Positions 11,506 through 23,850 of a DNA stretch of 64,000 bases are shown one piece after another. The position numbers and the translations under genes were made by a program. The first letter of the stretch is position 1. Every line of letters begins with the position of its first letter. The notes under the pieces are model-generated. The model saw only the letters and a list, made by a program, of their open reading frames with translations, ran no database searches and was not told the origin of the DNA. Source of the DNA: Nomascus leucogenys (Eukaryota > Chordata > Mammalia > Primates > Hylobatidae); contig NC_044391.1 in assembly GCF_006542625.1 (NCBI RefSeq), forward strand, positions 7,881,001-7,945,000, in the 5' to 3' direction.

Positions 11506-12425
11506 ATGTCTTTTATTGACCAAACTCTATTCAAATTCCCCTGAACTACTTTTCAACTGGGCTAGACTTTTGGACTTCCATGTTTATCTCTGCACTGTTC
11601 AATTTTAATAAGAATCTTGCTAAATCAGTCTAACAAGATACTCCCACCCTTGATATCTGGTCACCCTCAATATTTAATCAGATTCCTCATTCTCCACCAT
11701 CCCCCAAGTGACATCTGATCACTGTGGTCTGTCTCCAGCAAGAATTCTGTTACGTCGATTTAGCTAGAATCTCCCCTTACCTGTGATGTTTCCTCTCAGC
11801 AATTTTCCATCCACTCACTCCTACCCAGTTTTTTAGCTATAAATTGTCACTTGTCCATGCTGTATTCAGAGTTGAACCCAATCTCTCTCCCTCACTGCAA
11901 AATCCCATAGCAGTTGATATGGTCTGAATGTTTTGTCTCCTTGAAATCTTGTATTGAAATGTGACCTCCAATGTTGGAAGTGGGCCTAGTAGGAGGTATC
12001 TGGGGGCGGATACCTCATAGAATGGCTTGGTGCTATTCTCACAGTAATTAGTAAGTTTTCACTGTATGAGTCCATGTGAGATCTGGTTGTTTAAAAGAGC
12101 CTGCCACCTCTTCCCTCTCTTTCTTGCTCCCTCTCTCACCATGTGATATACCAACTCCTCCTTTGTCTCCTACCATTATTTTAAACTTCCTGAGGTCTCA
12201 CCAGAAGCTGAGCTGATGCTGGTGTCATGCTTGTACAGCCTGCAGAGCCAAGAGCCAAATAAACCTCTTTTCTTTATAAATTATCCAGCCTCAGGTATTC
12301 CTTTATAGCAATGCAAAAGCAACTAATACAGCAGTGGTTCCTACAGCTATCACAATGGTTCCTCCCTTGAATAAAGCCTGCCTTACCACCTTTCACACGG
12401 GTCATAAATAATTTTTTCATTAACA
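11506..12425 (+). mobile_element. Solo ERV-type LTR, itself split by a MaLR LTR
   Basis: Sequence from tgtcttttattgacc to cattaaca breaks an L1 and contains LTR-like features: a CT-rich U3, a tataaattgtcacttg segment and a polyadenylation signal gaataaag near 12,369. I cannot name the subfamily. The insertion at 11,918-12,330 is not part of it. Confidence 0.55.
11918..12330 (+). mobile_element. MaLR LTR (MST/MLT1-like) inside the older LTR
   Basis: Begins tgatatggtctgaatg and ends caactaataca, with ccaaataaacctctttt as polyadenylation region: the MaLR pattern. A 5-base duplication gcagt flanks it, the size expected for ERVL-type integration. Confidence 0.85.
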
Positions 12426-12427
12426 GT

Positions 12428-13080
12428 AGTCATTAGGGAAATGCAAATTAAAACCACCAGATACCATTATATAACCACTAAAATGACTAAAATTTAAAAG
12501 ATTGACAAAACTAAGTATTGGCAAAACTGCAGATCTGTGGAAATCTGAATGAATTATATACGTTGCTAGTGAGAACACAAATGGCAAACTGTTTAGCAGT
12601 TTTCTTTAAAGTTAAGCATACGCTCACCACAGACTCAGCAATTCTATTCCTAAGTATTTTATCTGTGAGAAATGAAAGCATATGTTCACATAAATTCACA
12701 TAAAGTCTACATAAAAACATATATATATATATATTACACCCAACAATATGGGTGAATCTCAAAAGCATTACATGAGTTAAAGAAGCCAGTCACAAAAGAT
12801 CACAAGTTGTATAATTCTATTTAGAATAAAATCTAGGAAAGACTGAACTATAGTGACAAAAAGCAGATAATGGTTGCCAGGGGCCACTGAGGGAGAGGAT
12901 TCACTGTGGATAGGTATGAGGGAAATTTGAGAGTAACAGAAATGTTAAATATCATGATTGTACTAGTGGTTACACAATTGTATATATTTGTCAAAACTCA
13001 TCAAATTGTACACTTTACATTGATCAATTTTGTAGCATGTAAATTATACTCCAATAAAGCTGACAAAGAAGTAGTATACC
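12428..13080 (+). mobile_element. Ancient L1 (L1MA/MB-like) ORF2 end and 3' UTR
   Basis: Resumes at cattagggaaatgcaaatta and runs to a 3' end with tacactttacattgatc and tatactccaataaagctg. Contains a short (AT)n run at 12,719-12,734. Confidence 0.78.
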
Positions 13081-13137
13081 TATTACTTGACATAAACTAA
13101 TCAGCCTATATACTAACTTGCCCCTTATAAATAATAA

Positions 13138-13404
13138 AATCACTTTTGGAGGCTGAGACAGGAGGATCACTCAAGGTCAGCAGTTTGAGACCAGCCTGGG
13201 CACCACAGTAGGACTCCATCTCTCCAAAATTTTTTTTTTAAATAGCTGGGCGTGGTGGTGCATGCCTATAGTCCCAGCTACTCGGGAGGGAGATCAGGGG
13301 GACTGCTGGAGCTCAGGAGCTCTAAGCTGCAGTAAGCTATGACTGCACCACTGCGCTCCAGCCTGGGCAACAGAGCAAGACCTTTCTCTAAAAAAAAATA
13401 ATAA
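13138..13404 (+). mobile_element. AluJ, 5'-truncated
   Basis: Starts within the left arm (ggaggctgagacaggagg) and ends in an A-rich tail that leads directly into the next Alu. Confidence 0.85.
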
Positions 13405-13660
13405 TACGGATCACCTGACGTCTGGAGTTCGAGACCAGCCTGACCAACATGGAGAAACCCCGTCTCTACTAAAAATACAAAATTAGCCGGGCTTGGTGGT
13501 GCATGCCTGTAATCCCAGCTACTCCAGAGGCTGAGGCAGGAGAATGGCTTGAACCCAGGAGGCGGAGGTTGCTGTGAGCCGAGATTGCGCCATTGCACTC
13601 CAGCCTGGGCAACAAGAGCGAAACTCTGTCTCAAAAAATAATAATAATAATAACAATAAA
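13405..13660 (+). mobile_element. AluS, 5'-truncated, tandem to previous
   Basis: Starts at ggatcacctgacgtctggag, about 50-60 bases into the consensus, and ends with an (AAT)n-type tail. Confidence 0.88.
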
Positions 13661-14082
13661 TGTAAATAATTTAAAATAATATACATAAACTTTTTAAGTG
13701 GTCATCTGATCTTCTGATGTAACTCATCTTGCATAATTAATAATCATGTCCAGTAAGTAGCCAGTGATCCTTTTAAAATCTGTCAGACTCTGTCACTCCT
13801 CTGTTCATAAACCTACAATGGTTTTCTAGCACACTTAGATAAAATCCAAAGTCCTAATTTTCAACATTTACAAGGCCCTACATGATCTGACCCTTCCCTC
13901 CCTCTTCCAACTTACTCCCCACATTCTTCTCTCTTACCACACTCCAGCCCACAGTGCGATTCTCTGAGCATACCAAGAACGCCCCTACCTCAGGACTGTT
14001 GCATCTATTATTCATTCATTCCTTTGAGATGCTGAGCTTGGTGAGAGATTCTAGTGAAAGATGAGGGCCCATAAATATAGAC

Positions 14083-14083
<1 letters not shown>

Positions 14084-14126
<43 letters not shown>
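14084..14126. repeat. (TG)n microsatellite, about 21 units
   Basis: Uninterrupted TG dinucleotides. Confidence 0.97.
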
Positions 14127-14130
<4 letters not shown>

Positions 14131-14500
14131 GATGCATTACATGTATGTATAAATACCTGAGGTCCCATGGTGATTAGTATTATAAAGAAGAATGAGGTGG
14201 AATATGAAGGGACAGTGGGTACTTTTCTCTCTGAATAAGAACTCCCTTCCCCAACATCTTCACATGGCTTTCTCCCCCATTTCATTCATGTCTCTGTTCA
14301 AAAGCCAGCTTTATCAGAGAGTGCTCCCCTTACTGACTCATCTAGAATAGCATTTCCCCAGCCATTCCCAACTATTCTCTTATCTCTATTTTATTTTTCT
14401 TTATGGCACTTTCCGCTACCTGACAGTATACATAATTTTTGTTTGTCTACCTCTCCAAATAGAATTTAAGACCCTTAAATATAAGAATTTGTCTTTTTAG

Positions 14501-14802
14501 GCTGGATGCGGTGGCTCACGCCTGTAATCCCAGCACTTTGGGAGGCTAAGGTGGGCAGATCACGAGGTCAGGAGATCAAGACCATCCTGGCTAACACAGT
14601 GAAACCCCGTATCTACTAAAAATACAAAAAATTAGCTGGACGTGGTAGTGGGCGCCTGTGGTCCCAGCTACTCGGGAGGCTGAGGCAGAAGAATGGCGTG
14701 AACCCGGGAGGCGAAGCTTGCAGTGAGCCGAGATCACACCACTGCACTCCAGCCTGGGCGACAGAGCGAGACTCTGTCTCAAAAAAAAAATAAAAATAAA
14801 AG
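14501..14802 (+). mobile_element. AluY
   Basis: Full Alu with AluY-like ggagatcaagaccatcctgg. Target duplication aagaatttgtctttt on both sides, inside L2. Confidence 0.94.
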
Positions 14803-14895
14803 AATTTGTCTTTTCAGGTGCTATATCCCAATATGTAGGGCAATGCCTGGGACATGGCAGGTAGGTAATCAATAAGTATTTGCAGAATGAATGAA

Positions 14896-15732
14896 TAGCA
14901 GTTAATTATAACTAGATATAAACAGAGTAATTATTGTGAGCTATAACCCCTTAAGCAAGCTGATGCTTATTCATTCTTACAGGTTGCTCCTATAGAGAAA
15001 TGTCAGGAAAACGTAGTGGAGTGTTAAGAATCTAATCTTTTCATGATTAAAACAAGAGAAATTAAATGAACTTAGGCAACAGTATTTTCTGTTTCTAAAA
15101 AATGGAATTCTAAAAGCAAAATATATTTTAAGCTTATTCATAACTTTTCAAGGAGACACGGCTTTAAAAAGTGAGATGCCCTTTGACTAACCAACACAGC
15201 AAAGACAGGGCAGAAAGGCCAAGAGGCAAGTCAGGAGCTACTCTCCCACCATGACATGGAAACCCTTTCCTATTAACGAAATTTTGGAACCCCAAGCCAA
15301 GGCAAAGATCTGCAAAGTATTACTCTTTCACTATAAACCACAACTTGTATTACCCATTTAATGTCCTCTGCTGAAGGCATAAAATAAGAACTGTTTGCAA
15401 GACTCCAGGGTATACTGTATCTCTGAGGATCTATTATGAGACCTCTATTAATAGCTCTTACAGATGCAAACAATTTAGTTTTCAAATACTGTACAAAAAC
15501 TAGACTGGCACATTATAAAATCATTTTTATCTAAAATGATTTATGTTTGTCCAATTTCCAATCTTCCTTTAAGGAGAAGTCAGACATTAACAGGAAATTA
15601 CTAATATGTTAGTACTCACACTCTGTCACTCAAGTACAAATTCAACAAACACATCATTAGACACATGAAATAAAGTAGAATATATAACTCTTGTTGAAAA
15701 TTGAATGTCCTATCAAAATCATTTTAATTGAG
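14896..15732. other. Intron 4, no recognised feature
   Basis: AT-rich single-copy-looking intron. No exon, RNA gene or repeat that I can name. Confidence 0.6.
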
Positions 15733-15734
15733 TT

Positions 15735-15945
15735 GGCCAACACGATGAAATGCCATTTTCACTAAAAATACAAAAATTAGCCAGGCGTAGTGGTGGGTGC
15801 CTGTAATCTCAGCTACTCAGAAGGCTGAAGCAGGAGAATCACTTGAACCTTGAACCTGGGAGGCAAAGGCTTTAGTGAGCCAAGACTGCACCACTGCACA
15901 CTCCAGCTGGGCGACAGAGCAAGACTGTCTCAAAAAAAAAAAAAA
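15735..15945 (+). mobile_element. Alu, 5'-truncated
   Basis: Starts at gttggccaacacgatgaaat. Target duplication aaaatcattttaatt on both sides shows it inserted truncated. Confidence 0.92.
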
Positions 15946-16354
15946 TCATTTTAATTACTAACTTCATTGATAAGCAGGTACCTTTAACCTTCTAAAGCTG
16001 AGAAAGGTGGGGAAAAAGCTTTTGAAATGAACTTTCTTGCATCTTTTTAAAAGAGTTACAAAAACAGGATATGTACTCCATGTCATTATACTCTTTTTCA
16101 AACTAACACTAGTAAAACTTGTACGATATGCCTATCTTAACTAGCACTATTCTAAGAATTACTAATTTTCTGGTATCCCAACATCAGTTTTCATTTACAG
16201 GATGAATGGAAGCCAATGAAACTGTATTACTGACTGAAAAAATCATTTGGGGATTTTTTTTTTGTTTAGCAGCCAATTAAGCTCAAATTTTCAAGAATTG
16301 GATGGTTAAAAGATTTCCAATTTAGATTCCTCTGTGATAGTATAGGTTAAGAGT
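15946..16354. other. Intron 4, no recognised feature
   Basis: AT-rich sequence without a nameable repeat or exon. Confidence 0.6.
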
Positions 16355-16900
16355 CATTAATTCAACAAATATTTATTGGGCACCATTGTACCAGGCAAAT
16401 CTTTTCTGTAAAGGGCAAGATAGATTAACTAGTTCAGGCTCTGTGGGCCACATAGGCAATGCTACAACTACTGAGCTCTGCCACTGTAGCACAAAAGCAG
16501 CAACAGAAAATACACAAATGAATAAGCATGGCTGTGTTCCAATAAAACTTCATTTATGGATACTGAGATATGAATTTCATCTATTTCTCTGGTGTCATGA
16601 AATATTATTCTTCTTTTGATTTTGTTTCAACCATTTAAAAAAGTGAAAATCATTCTTAGTTTGCAGGCCATTCAAAACCAGGCATCTGGCCAGATTTGGC
16701 TTTCAGGCCATAGTTGGCCAATCCTTGATCTAAACCACAGGGATATAGCAGTGAACGAAACAGAAAAACATTCTTACCTACATGGAGCCTCAATTCTAGC
16801 TAAGGGAGACAAACAATAAGAAATTAAATACATTAGATAACATGTCAGATAGCAGTAAACACAAGAGTGAAAAAATAAAACAGGTAAGCAATAGGAGTAC
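16355..16900 (-). mobile_element. L2 3' end, split by a DNA transposon
   Basis: ttcaacaaatatttattggg at the left and atagcagtgaacgaaacag with catggagcctcaattctagc at the right are the reverse complement of the L2 3' end in order. Confidence 0.78.
16395..16730. mobile_element. Nonautonomous DNA transposon (MER-type, probably hAT), in L2
   Basis: Contains tctgtaaagggcaagatag, caggctctgtgggccacata, gtgttccaataaaacttc and ggccagatttggctttcagg: a well-known medium-reiteration family that begins and ends with similar ggcaaac/ttggccaatc ends. I am not certain of its name. Confidence 0.65.
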
Positions 16901-17019
16901 TGGGGATGGTCAGAGGGCTTTTATTAAAAAGAAAACTACAGCAGTAGTTACAATTTATTTTTCATTTTTTTGGACATAATTTCAGACTTATAGAAAAGTA
17001 CAACAGTCTAGTATCTAGA

Positions 17020-18240
17020 CTATATAAAGAGCTCCAAATCTCAATAACAACCCAAAAAAATCAATTTGAAAATGGGCAGAAAACTTGAACAGACTCAAAT
17101 AAACATTTCTACCAAAAAGATACCCAAATTGCTACAGGCACGTTAATATATTCAACATCAGGGTCATCAGCGAAACGAAAACCAAAACTACAAAGACTTT
17201 ATTTCACATCCATAAGGACAGTTACGATGACAAAAACAGAAAATAATAAGTGCTGACAAAGATGTAGAAAAATTATAACTTCACATATTGCTGCTGGAAA
17301 TGCAAAAAGGGTTCATTCAGTTGCCATGGAAAAAGGTTCAACAAAAAGTTAAACACAGGCCAAGCGCAGTGGCTCACACCTGTAATCCTAGCACTTTGGG
17401 AGGACAATGCGGGCAGATCACTTGAGGTCAGGAGTTCGAAACCAGCCTGGCCAACATGGTGAAACCCCATCTCTACTATTTTTAAAAATTAGCCGGGCAT
17501 GGTGGTGGGCGCCTATAATCCCAGCTACTCAGGAGGCTGAGGCAGGAGAATTGCTTGAACCTGGCAGGCGGAGGTTGCAGTGAGCCGAGATGGCACCATT
17601 GCTCCAGCCTGGGCAACAAGCGCGAAACTCTGTCTCAAAAAAGAAAAAAAAAAGTTAAATATAGAATTAATTACCATATGACCTAGCAATTTCACTTCTA
17701 GGTATATACCCAAAAGAACTGAAAAAAGTTACTCAAATACCTATACAAGAGTATTCACAGCAACACTATGCACAATAGCCAAAAGGTAGAAACAACCCAA
17801 ATGTTCATCAATGGATGAATGGATCTGGAATGAAACAAACTGTGATAGATACATGAATAATGTTGAATACTGCTCCTCCAAAAAATGAAATACTGATACA
17901 TGCTACACTGTGAACAAACTTCAAAAACATTATTCTAAGTGAAAAAAGCCAGACAGCGAAGGCCACATAAATGGCATGATTCCATTGATATAAAATATCC
18001 AGAATAGGTAAATCCAAGGACAGAAAGAAGATGGGTGGTCCACAAGGGGGAAAGGATAAAAGAATGAAGAGCAACTGCTTGATGAGTATGAGGTTTCCTT
18101 TGGGGAGATAAAAATGTTTGGAACTGAAAGTGGTAGTTGCACAACACTGTGAGCATTTTAATGCCGTGGGATTATGCATTTTAAAATGCTTCATTTTGTA
18201 TTCTAAGAATTTCACTTCAATTTAAAAAGGCAGACACAAA
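17020..18240 (+). mobile_element. Ancient L1 (L1M) ORF2 end and 3' UTR
   Basis: Decayed ORF2 (gcagaaaacttgaacagac, ttctaggtatatacccaaaa, caaatgttcatcaatggatg) read through an Alu, then a 3' UTR piece to about 18,240. Confidence 0.8.
17359..17655 (+). mobile_element. AluS
   Basis: Inserted in L1. Target duplication aaaaagttaaacacag / aaaaagttaaatatag. Confidence 0.93.
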
Positions 18241-18244
18241 AAAA

Positions 18245-18500
18245 TACATAATATATGATTCCATTTACATGAAGTTCTAGAACAGGCAAGACTAACATAT
18301 GGCAATAGGGGTCAGGACCAGTGTTACCCTGAGGTGACTGAAGGGGGCACAAGGGGCCTTCTGGAGGGCAGAAATGTTCCGTTTGTTGATCTGGGTGCTA
18401 GTGACACAGGGCCATGTTCACTCTGAAAAAAATTCATGAAGCTGTCCCTTGAAAATAAACGTGTATAGTTTTCCATATGTATACTATACACACAAGAAAG
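18245..18500 (+). mobile_element. Ancient L1 3' UTR fragment
   Basis: gattccatttacatgaagtt, agaacaggcaagactaac and ggtgctagtgacacagg follow the 3' end shared by old L1M elements. Separate from the preceding copy. Confidence 0.65.
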
Positions 18501-18654
18501 TTTTGAAACTATAAATTTTCAAAATAAGATTGCAAATTTTTAAAAAACTGTTACCATTGTGAATTAAAGGGTCCAAAGGATCTCTCAGTATTATTTCTTA
18601 TGCCTGCAAGTATCCACAATTAACTTACAAAGTTTTTTTTTAAAGAGTCAAAGA

Positions 18655-18785
18655 ATTAAAATTCTAGACTCCCATCCCCAAAGATTCTGGTCCAGGTCAT
18701 GAATCGAAAGCTAGGGAATCATCATTTTTTAAAATAAGCTACCTCCAACAATTCTAATCCAGCCCTCACCTTGAGAAACTCCAAT
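18655..18785. mobile_element. MER20-like hAT-Charlie fragment
   Basis: Matches the MER20 order: cccatccccaaagattctgg, then tcatcattttttaaaataag, then caattctaatccagcc and ccttgagaaact. Confidence 0.65.
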
Positions 18786-20429
18786 GTAAATGAACTCCAT
18801 CAGCTGCTTAACTTCATATTCTCCATGAGCCACATCTTGAGGGGGCTTGTAAAGGCATCTATTGCAACAGCATAGAGGATATTGGGAGTAAAAAAGCTAC
18901 AAATGATCCATGAGAGGCTACAAAAGCTAACCACTCTGGGGCTAGGATTCAACCCTGGAAAAAAAATTAGATGGACTGGAGAAAAGTTAATAAAATGGGA
19001 GACAGTCAATGGTAAATAGACATAGAAACCTTTCTGGGCAATCATCACAAAGACAGCCATAAATATTATCCACAAAACAGTGATTTTTCTTATGTTTTCC
19101 ATTAAGATGTAATGCAATCAAGATAAGATAAATGATGTTGGAAGCTAAATATCCTTTAGGAAGTTATGAGGACAAAGTGTGAAAATCAGGGCAGTATGCT
19201 TGGACTTACGGTAAGTTCCTTCATCACAAACAGTAAAAACAATATTTCACTCCTGGGACTAGAAGTAAATAAACAATTTGGTTCAACCTTATTTGGGTCA
19301 CAGAGGTTTTTGATCTGCTTTAGCTTCAGGTCAAAATTTTTAGAGTGATATACTTTGGTATTAGTTCAAATTGTTTCAATGAGGAATTTTTTTGAAAAGT
19401 CTGGTTTGATTTGAAGTTCATTTTCAAAATAAAAATATTTAAGTCCAATTCCTATTCTGAAAAATTAAATCAAAGCTCATTCTGGCTTTACTATTAGTTT
19501 GGTAGAAATCCCTTTTACAACAATTCGCAACCTCTAGACCATTAAATTAATGACCATTAAACCATACATTCATTTCCCTGGCCCTTGCAACAAGACAAAA
19601 GTTGGCATCTCTGTCCAAGACTTATTTCCAGCTATACCTTAAAATGAAGTACAGTGCTACACAAGCTCCTACACTCAAAAGAACCAGCTGCCACTTAGCT
19701 CTGGCAGATTGTAGCCCTGGGAGAATTCATGCTCCATGTGGCCAGATCTCATTTTTGCCAAGATGATATAGAAGTCCAGATGCTTATATTAGTCTCCTCA
19801 TTTTTACATGTTGACAACAAATTCCAGTTTTTAAAAGCTAGTCTATGGGCCAATCAACACGCATCTGTGAAATGTCTCTTTTGCAATCTCTGGCCTACAT
19901 CACTTTGTAAGATTAAGAAGGTCTCAAGCTTCTCCAGATGCAAAATCTAAGCTTGCGTAAATCTTCAGTTTTCCATACAATACAGGTTTCAGGCAAAACA
20001 GCTCTTTGACACAAATGACAGTCCTAACAACAAATTTTATTATCATGCTTAAATATTTAAAATATTGAATTACCTCTTGCTACTTAAAGAAACAATATGG
20101 AAGTAACCTGTACTGCAGTCTACCAAGTGTCAACTCACCTTTACTAAAAAGAGTCAGATTTGTGGTCAGAAATGCTGCATATCTTCCGATTATAACAAAT
20201 AAAATTTGTAATACCTTTTTCCTTCTCCAAAATGAGTCAGATGAGCTTTCTACTCAGAGTCCACAGGAAGTCATGGTATTTTTCTCAAATACCAGAAAAC
20301 TAATAAAATATCACGGTATTTTTCTCAAATATCATTAGCATAGACAACTTTGTCTACAACTTTACCCAGTGGTAAACTGCCTATCAAGATAAAACATGAT
20401 ATTCTTTCTAGAACTAGTAATTTGTAGCA
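18786..20429. other. Intron 4, no recognised feature
   Basis: Single-copy-looking intron. A minus-strand open frame of 105 codons (18,800-19,117) is hydrophobic and matches no family I know; it has no splice or codon-bias support. Confidence 0.55.
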
Positions 20430-20438
20430 AACACACAT

Positions 20439-20469
<31 letters not shown>

Positions 20470-20478
20470 CACACACAT
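20430..20478. repeat. (CA)n microsatellite with two interruptions
   Basis: CA dinucleotides broken by one CAT and one CAAA step. Confidence 0.95.
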
Positions 20479-23443
20479 ATCCCCATACACAGAAGCGCAT
20501 GGGAAGTGGGGCTATAATGTTCAGGTAACATGCAAAAATGGCAAAGATATAATCAGGTAAAATAATTATAGGATAATGAGAATCTGTCTATAAATTAGAT
20601 AATCAGCCCCCACATGGGCAAAAGTTGACTCTTCCATTCCCACTATGAACGTTAACGACTTCAAGATCAAGAAAGTAGGCACATGACATAAAATAAGTAT
20701 TAAATTTTGAAGAAATCCTGGCATTCAGATGGACAGGGTTTATGGAAGAAAAATTCTCTGGTAAACATAGAAACAGTAACAAGATAACCAACTCAGATAT
20801 CTGTTCAAGTACCCTGCCCAAGAAATTAAAATTACTAAACCCAGGACTTGCCCCTCCATCTTCTCTCCCAGCGTGCCCATTCACCATTTCTCTGCACTTA
20901 TTTTAGGATATAGAGGATGAGTTTGAAGGATGTAAATCTATCAATTATACTGCACTTTGTTCAGTTCTGGAAAAAATGCTCAATGAAAAGAAGGTAAAAC
21001 TATGGCAAAACTTTTTTATTAGTAATAAATTTAACTGTGTTAACCTTGTTTTCCATGACAAAATAATCAGAGAATATGGACAATAATAGAGATCTGCAAC
21101 ACAGAAGCCACAAGAGGATTAATAATTCCTTCTAAGTTTTGGTGCAAGATTGATCAAAAAAGCAGAATTTTCATAACTGGAGCTAATCACATTATTTGTT
21201 ATCATGGGACGACAGAAAGCAAGGTCAGAAAGAAGCTAGACTTATCATCCAATTTAATATCCAGTTTGCAAGTAGTTGCTAACTACAGCTTAAAATATTT
21301 CCAGGGAAGTTATATATCCATGTGAACATGAACATGTTGTGCCAAAAACACAGAAAACATGCAGTTCCCATATAGCAGAGGGTGATTTGCCATTATAAAC
21401 ACTCTTAAGTTAATGCTTGTACAGGAAAATTAGTAGATATTTGCAAATTCATTTTCAGGTCACTGAAAATTAAAGCCAGAAAGCCTATTTTCATCCATGT
21501 ATTGAAAAAAGGCACATGAGATTATGTCTGTAGTGATGCTGCCTGTTCTTAGACTTATTCTCAGTCACATATGAACATTTTGACCCTAATACTGGCCAAT
21601 TATAAACAATTATGACATGTGTTACTGAGCTATATATTATTATGTTTGAGGCTGTAGCCAATTAATATTACATTTATAAAGAGTAAAAAGTTCAAGAATT
21701 AATGAACTTTAACCAATAAGTTTCAGCAGAGTTAGCCACAAAACACTTTAATTAGGCCCAAATGAACTATCTTTCATTCATTAATACAGAACCACAGGGC
21801 ATACTTGGAAACCAGAGGCTCAATTATCTTAAAAAAGTTCCTAAGGCAACAAAAAACTTTCCATTTTTGTTCCGTAAACTGCTCCTAAACGACAAGGTAT
21901 TTTTTCTTTTTTGGCATTCTCTTTTCTCCCTATCTCAGGACATATTTACAGATGCACTGGCTGCTTTACAGATATGCTAAAAGTTCTTGCTGCAGTTGAT
22001 CAAAGTTGGAATGTCTGAGGAAATTACTCAACTTAGACAGCCTGGAATTATATCTAGCCAAATAGTTAGAGCACTCTACTTTCAACATGTGTTAAAGTAA
22101 TATTTTAGCTATCCTGGATGTAAGTTGAGAGATCATTTGTTTGCATCACATTCTGTGAACACTTGAGTCAAACAGAGTATGTTGAATACCAGGTTTTAGT
22201 ATCTGCGACAGTTCATTTTTTTAACTATTCAATTTACAAAAGACAACATCCTTCATTAAAAAAAAAACCCCTCACACAACAACATATGTAGTAGAAACTA
22301 AGGCTTTTTATGATCTTCTTAAAGTGCCCAAGCTTTTCTGGAACTGTCAGAAAAAATTGAACCAATGTTAATATTTGTTCATTAGAGCATTTGTTAATCT
22401 GACATAAAATATTCTGTCCAAAAATGGAAACTTTACTTTTTCTTGCACTGCCCACTATGAGCTCAAGATATTTTTATTATTTAAAATATTTTCACAAAAA
22501 GACACTGCACATCTGCACTCACCTCCTTTCTATTACTAATCTGCCTAATTTACAAGGACACATACAACATAATTAAGCAGAAAAATGACATCACAACAGT
22601 TTTCACATTTTTTAATTGAAAGCCATATAATTACAGTACAGTTAGTTACTTGTCAAAAACATAACACAAATCTCTAAAACAAAATATTGGCTTCAATAAA
22701 CTTTCACATCTGAAATAGTTTTAAACTTTGTTTTAGTTGGACTCTTTATGATATCGAGGAAGAAGTTAGTTAGCACACACAGTACCTGAAATTGTCCTTT
22801 CCACATGAGCTAAAACAGAAAAGACAAATGTACCTGTTTCTCCAGTACTACTAAATTTGGCAGCCACTTATACTTCCCTTCAACCTAAATAATTATACCT
22901 TTTAACCATATTGACAATAATATGGAAACATCACTCAAGAAGAACCTAACAGACCATGGAATTATAATAATTTAAACCATGCTTTTATCAAATGACATGG
23001 TCAGAACTGGAGAGGAAAGAGGGATACTAGTAACTTTTAAGTCCTCTACTAAGCTTTTTTTAATAAAAAGACTTCCAACCCACTAGAAAATGTTGCTTAC
23101 ATTTGCACATACTCCAGAAAAGGGAAACATACATAAATTCCCCACTCTGAATGTGTTATAGTGTTGATGTCCTGTGTTACAGTACATGCATGTCATGAAC
23201 TGTCAGGAAATGTGTACACCATGCAGGAGGCTGGACCCTGAGTGAGAATGACTGCCAGTAAAAACTACCTGGCAATGGGAATGGCCAAAGAACTTTTGTC
23301 AACTGGAATGTCTAAGATTCAACTTTAAGGTGATTTCTATAGTGAGGTACAATCCTTCGTTATTCTAACACTTAGGTAATGAACACATGAAAGAGAAAGA
23401 AAGAGAAAGAGGAGAGCAAGATTTAGAATCTTGATGAGAATCT
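20479..23443. other. Intron 4, mostly unique sequence
   Basis: About 3 kb without Alu or L1 copies, the largest repeat-poor block in the window. It holds one plus-strand exon-like segment at 20,907-20,993 (see findings). Nothing else could be supported. Confidence 0.6.
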
Positions 23444-23850
23444 GGTTTTTTTTTTTCTTTTTTTGAGACAGAGTCTTGCTCAGTCACCCAGGCTGGAATG
23501 TGGTGGCGCGATCTCGGCTCACTGAAGCTCCACCTCCCAGGTTCACGCCATTCTCCTGCCTCAGCCTCCCGAGTAGCTGGGACCACAGGCACCGGCCACT
23601 ATACCCGGCTAATTTTTTTTTTTTTTTTTTTTTTTTTGAGACGGAGTCGCCCAGGCTGGAGTGCAGTGGCGCAATCTCGGCTCACTGCAAGCTTCGCCTC
23701 CCGACACCCGGCTAATTTTTTGTATTTTTAGTAGAGACGGGGTTTCACCGTGTTAGCCAGGATGGTCTCGATCTCCTGACCTCGTCATCCGCCCGTCTCG
23801 GCCTCCCAAAGTGCTGGGATTACAGGTGTGAGCAACCGTGCCAGGCTGAG
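23444..23850 (-). mobile_element. Composite of two reverse Alus
   Basis: One poly(T)-headed Alu (23,444-23,611) is cut at its linker by a second poly(T) of 22 bases (23,614-23,635) and a second Alu body that lacks about 100 internal bases. Only one target duplication, tgagaatct, flanks the whole. Confidence 0.88.

Larger units (their letters stand above)
13770..14895 (+). mobile_element. L2 3' region, interrupted by Alu and a TG repeat
   Basis: Pieces such as aaggccctacatgatctgac (about 13,872), ctctgttcaaaagccagctt and the 3' end (gcctgggacatggcaggtag, gaatgaatgaatag) follow the L2 consensus in order. 14,010-14,285 between them is unassigned except for the TG repeat. Confidence 0.8.

Noticed and set aside
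17808..18215. 135-codon minus-strand frame
   Set aside because: It is the antisense of an old L1 3' region.
18800..19117. 105-codon hydrophobic minus-strand frame
   Set aside because: No family match, no codon bias or splice support. Kept only as a note in the region entry.
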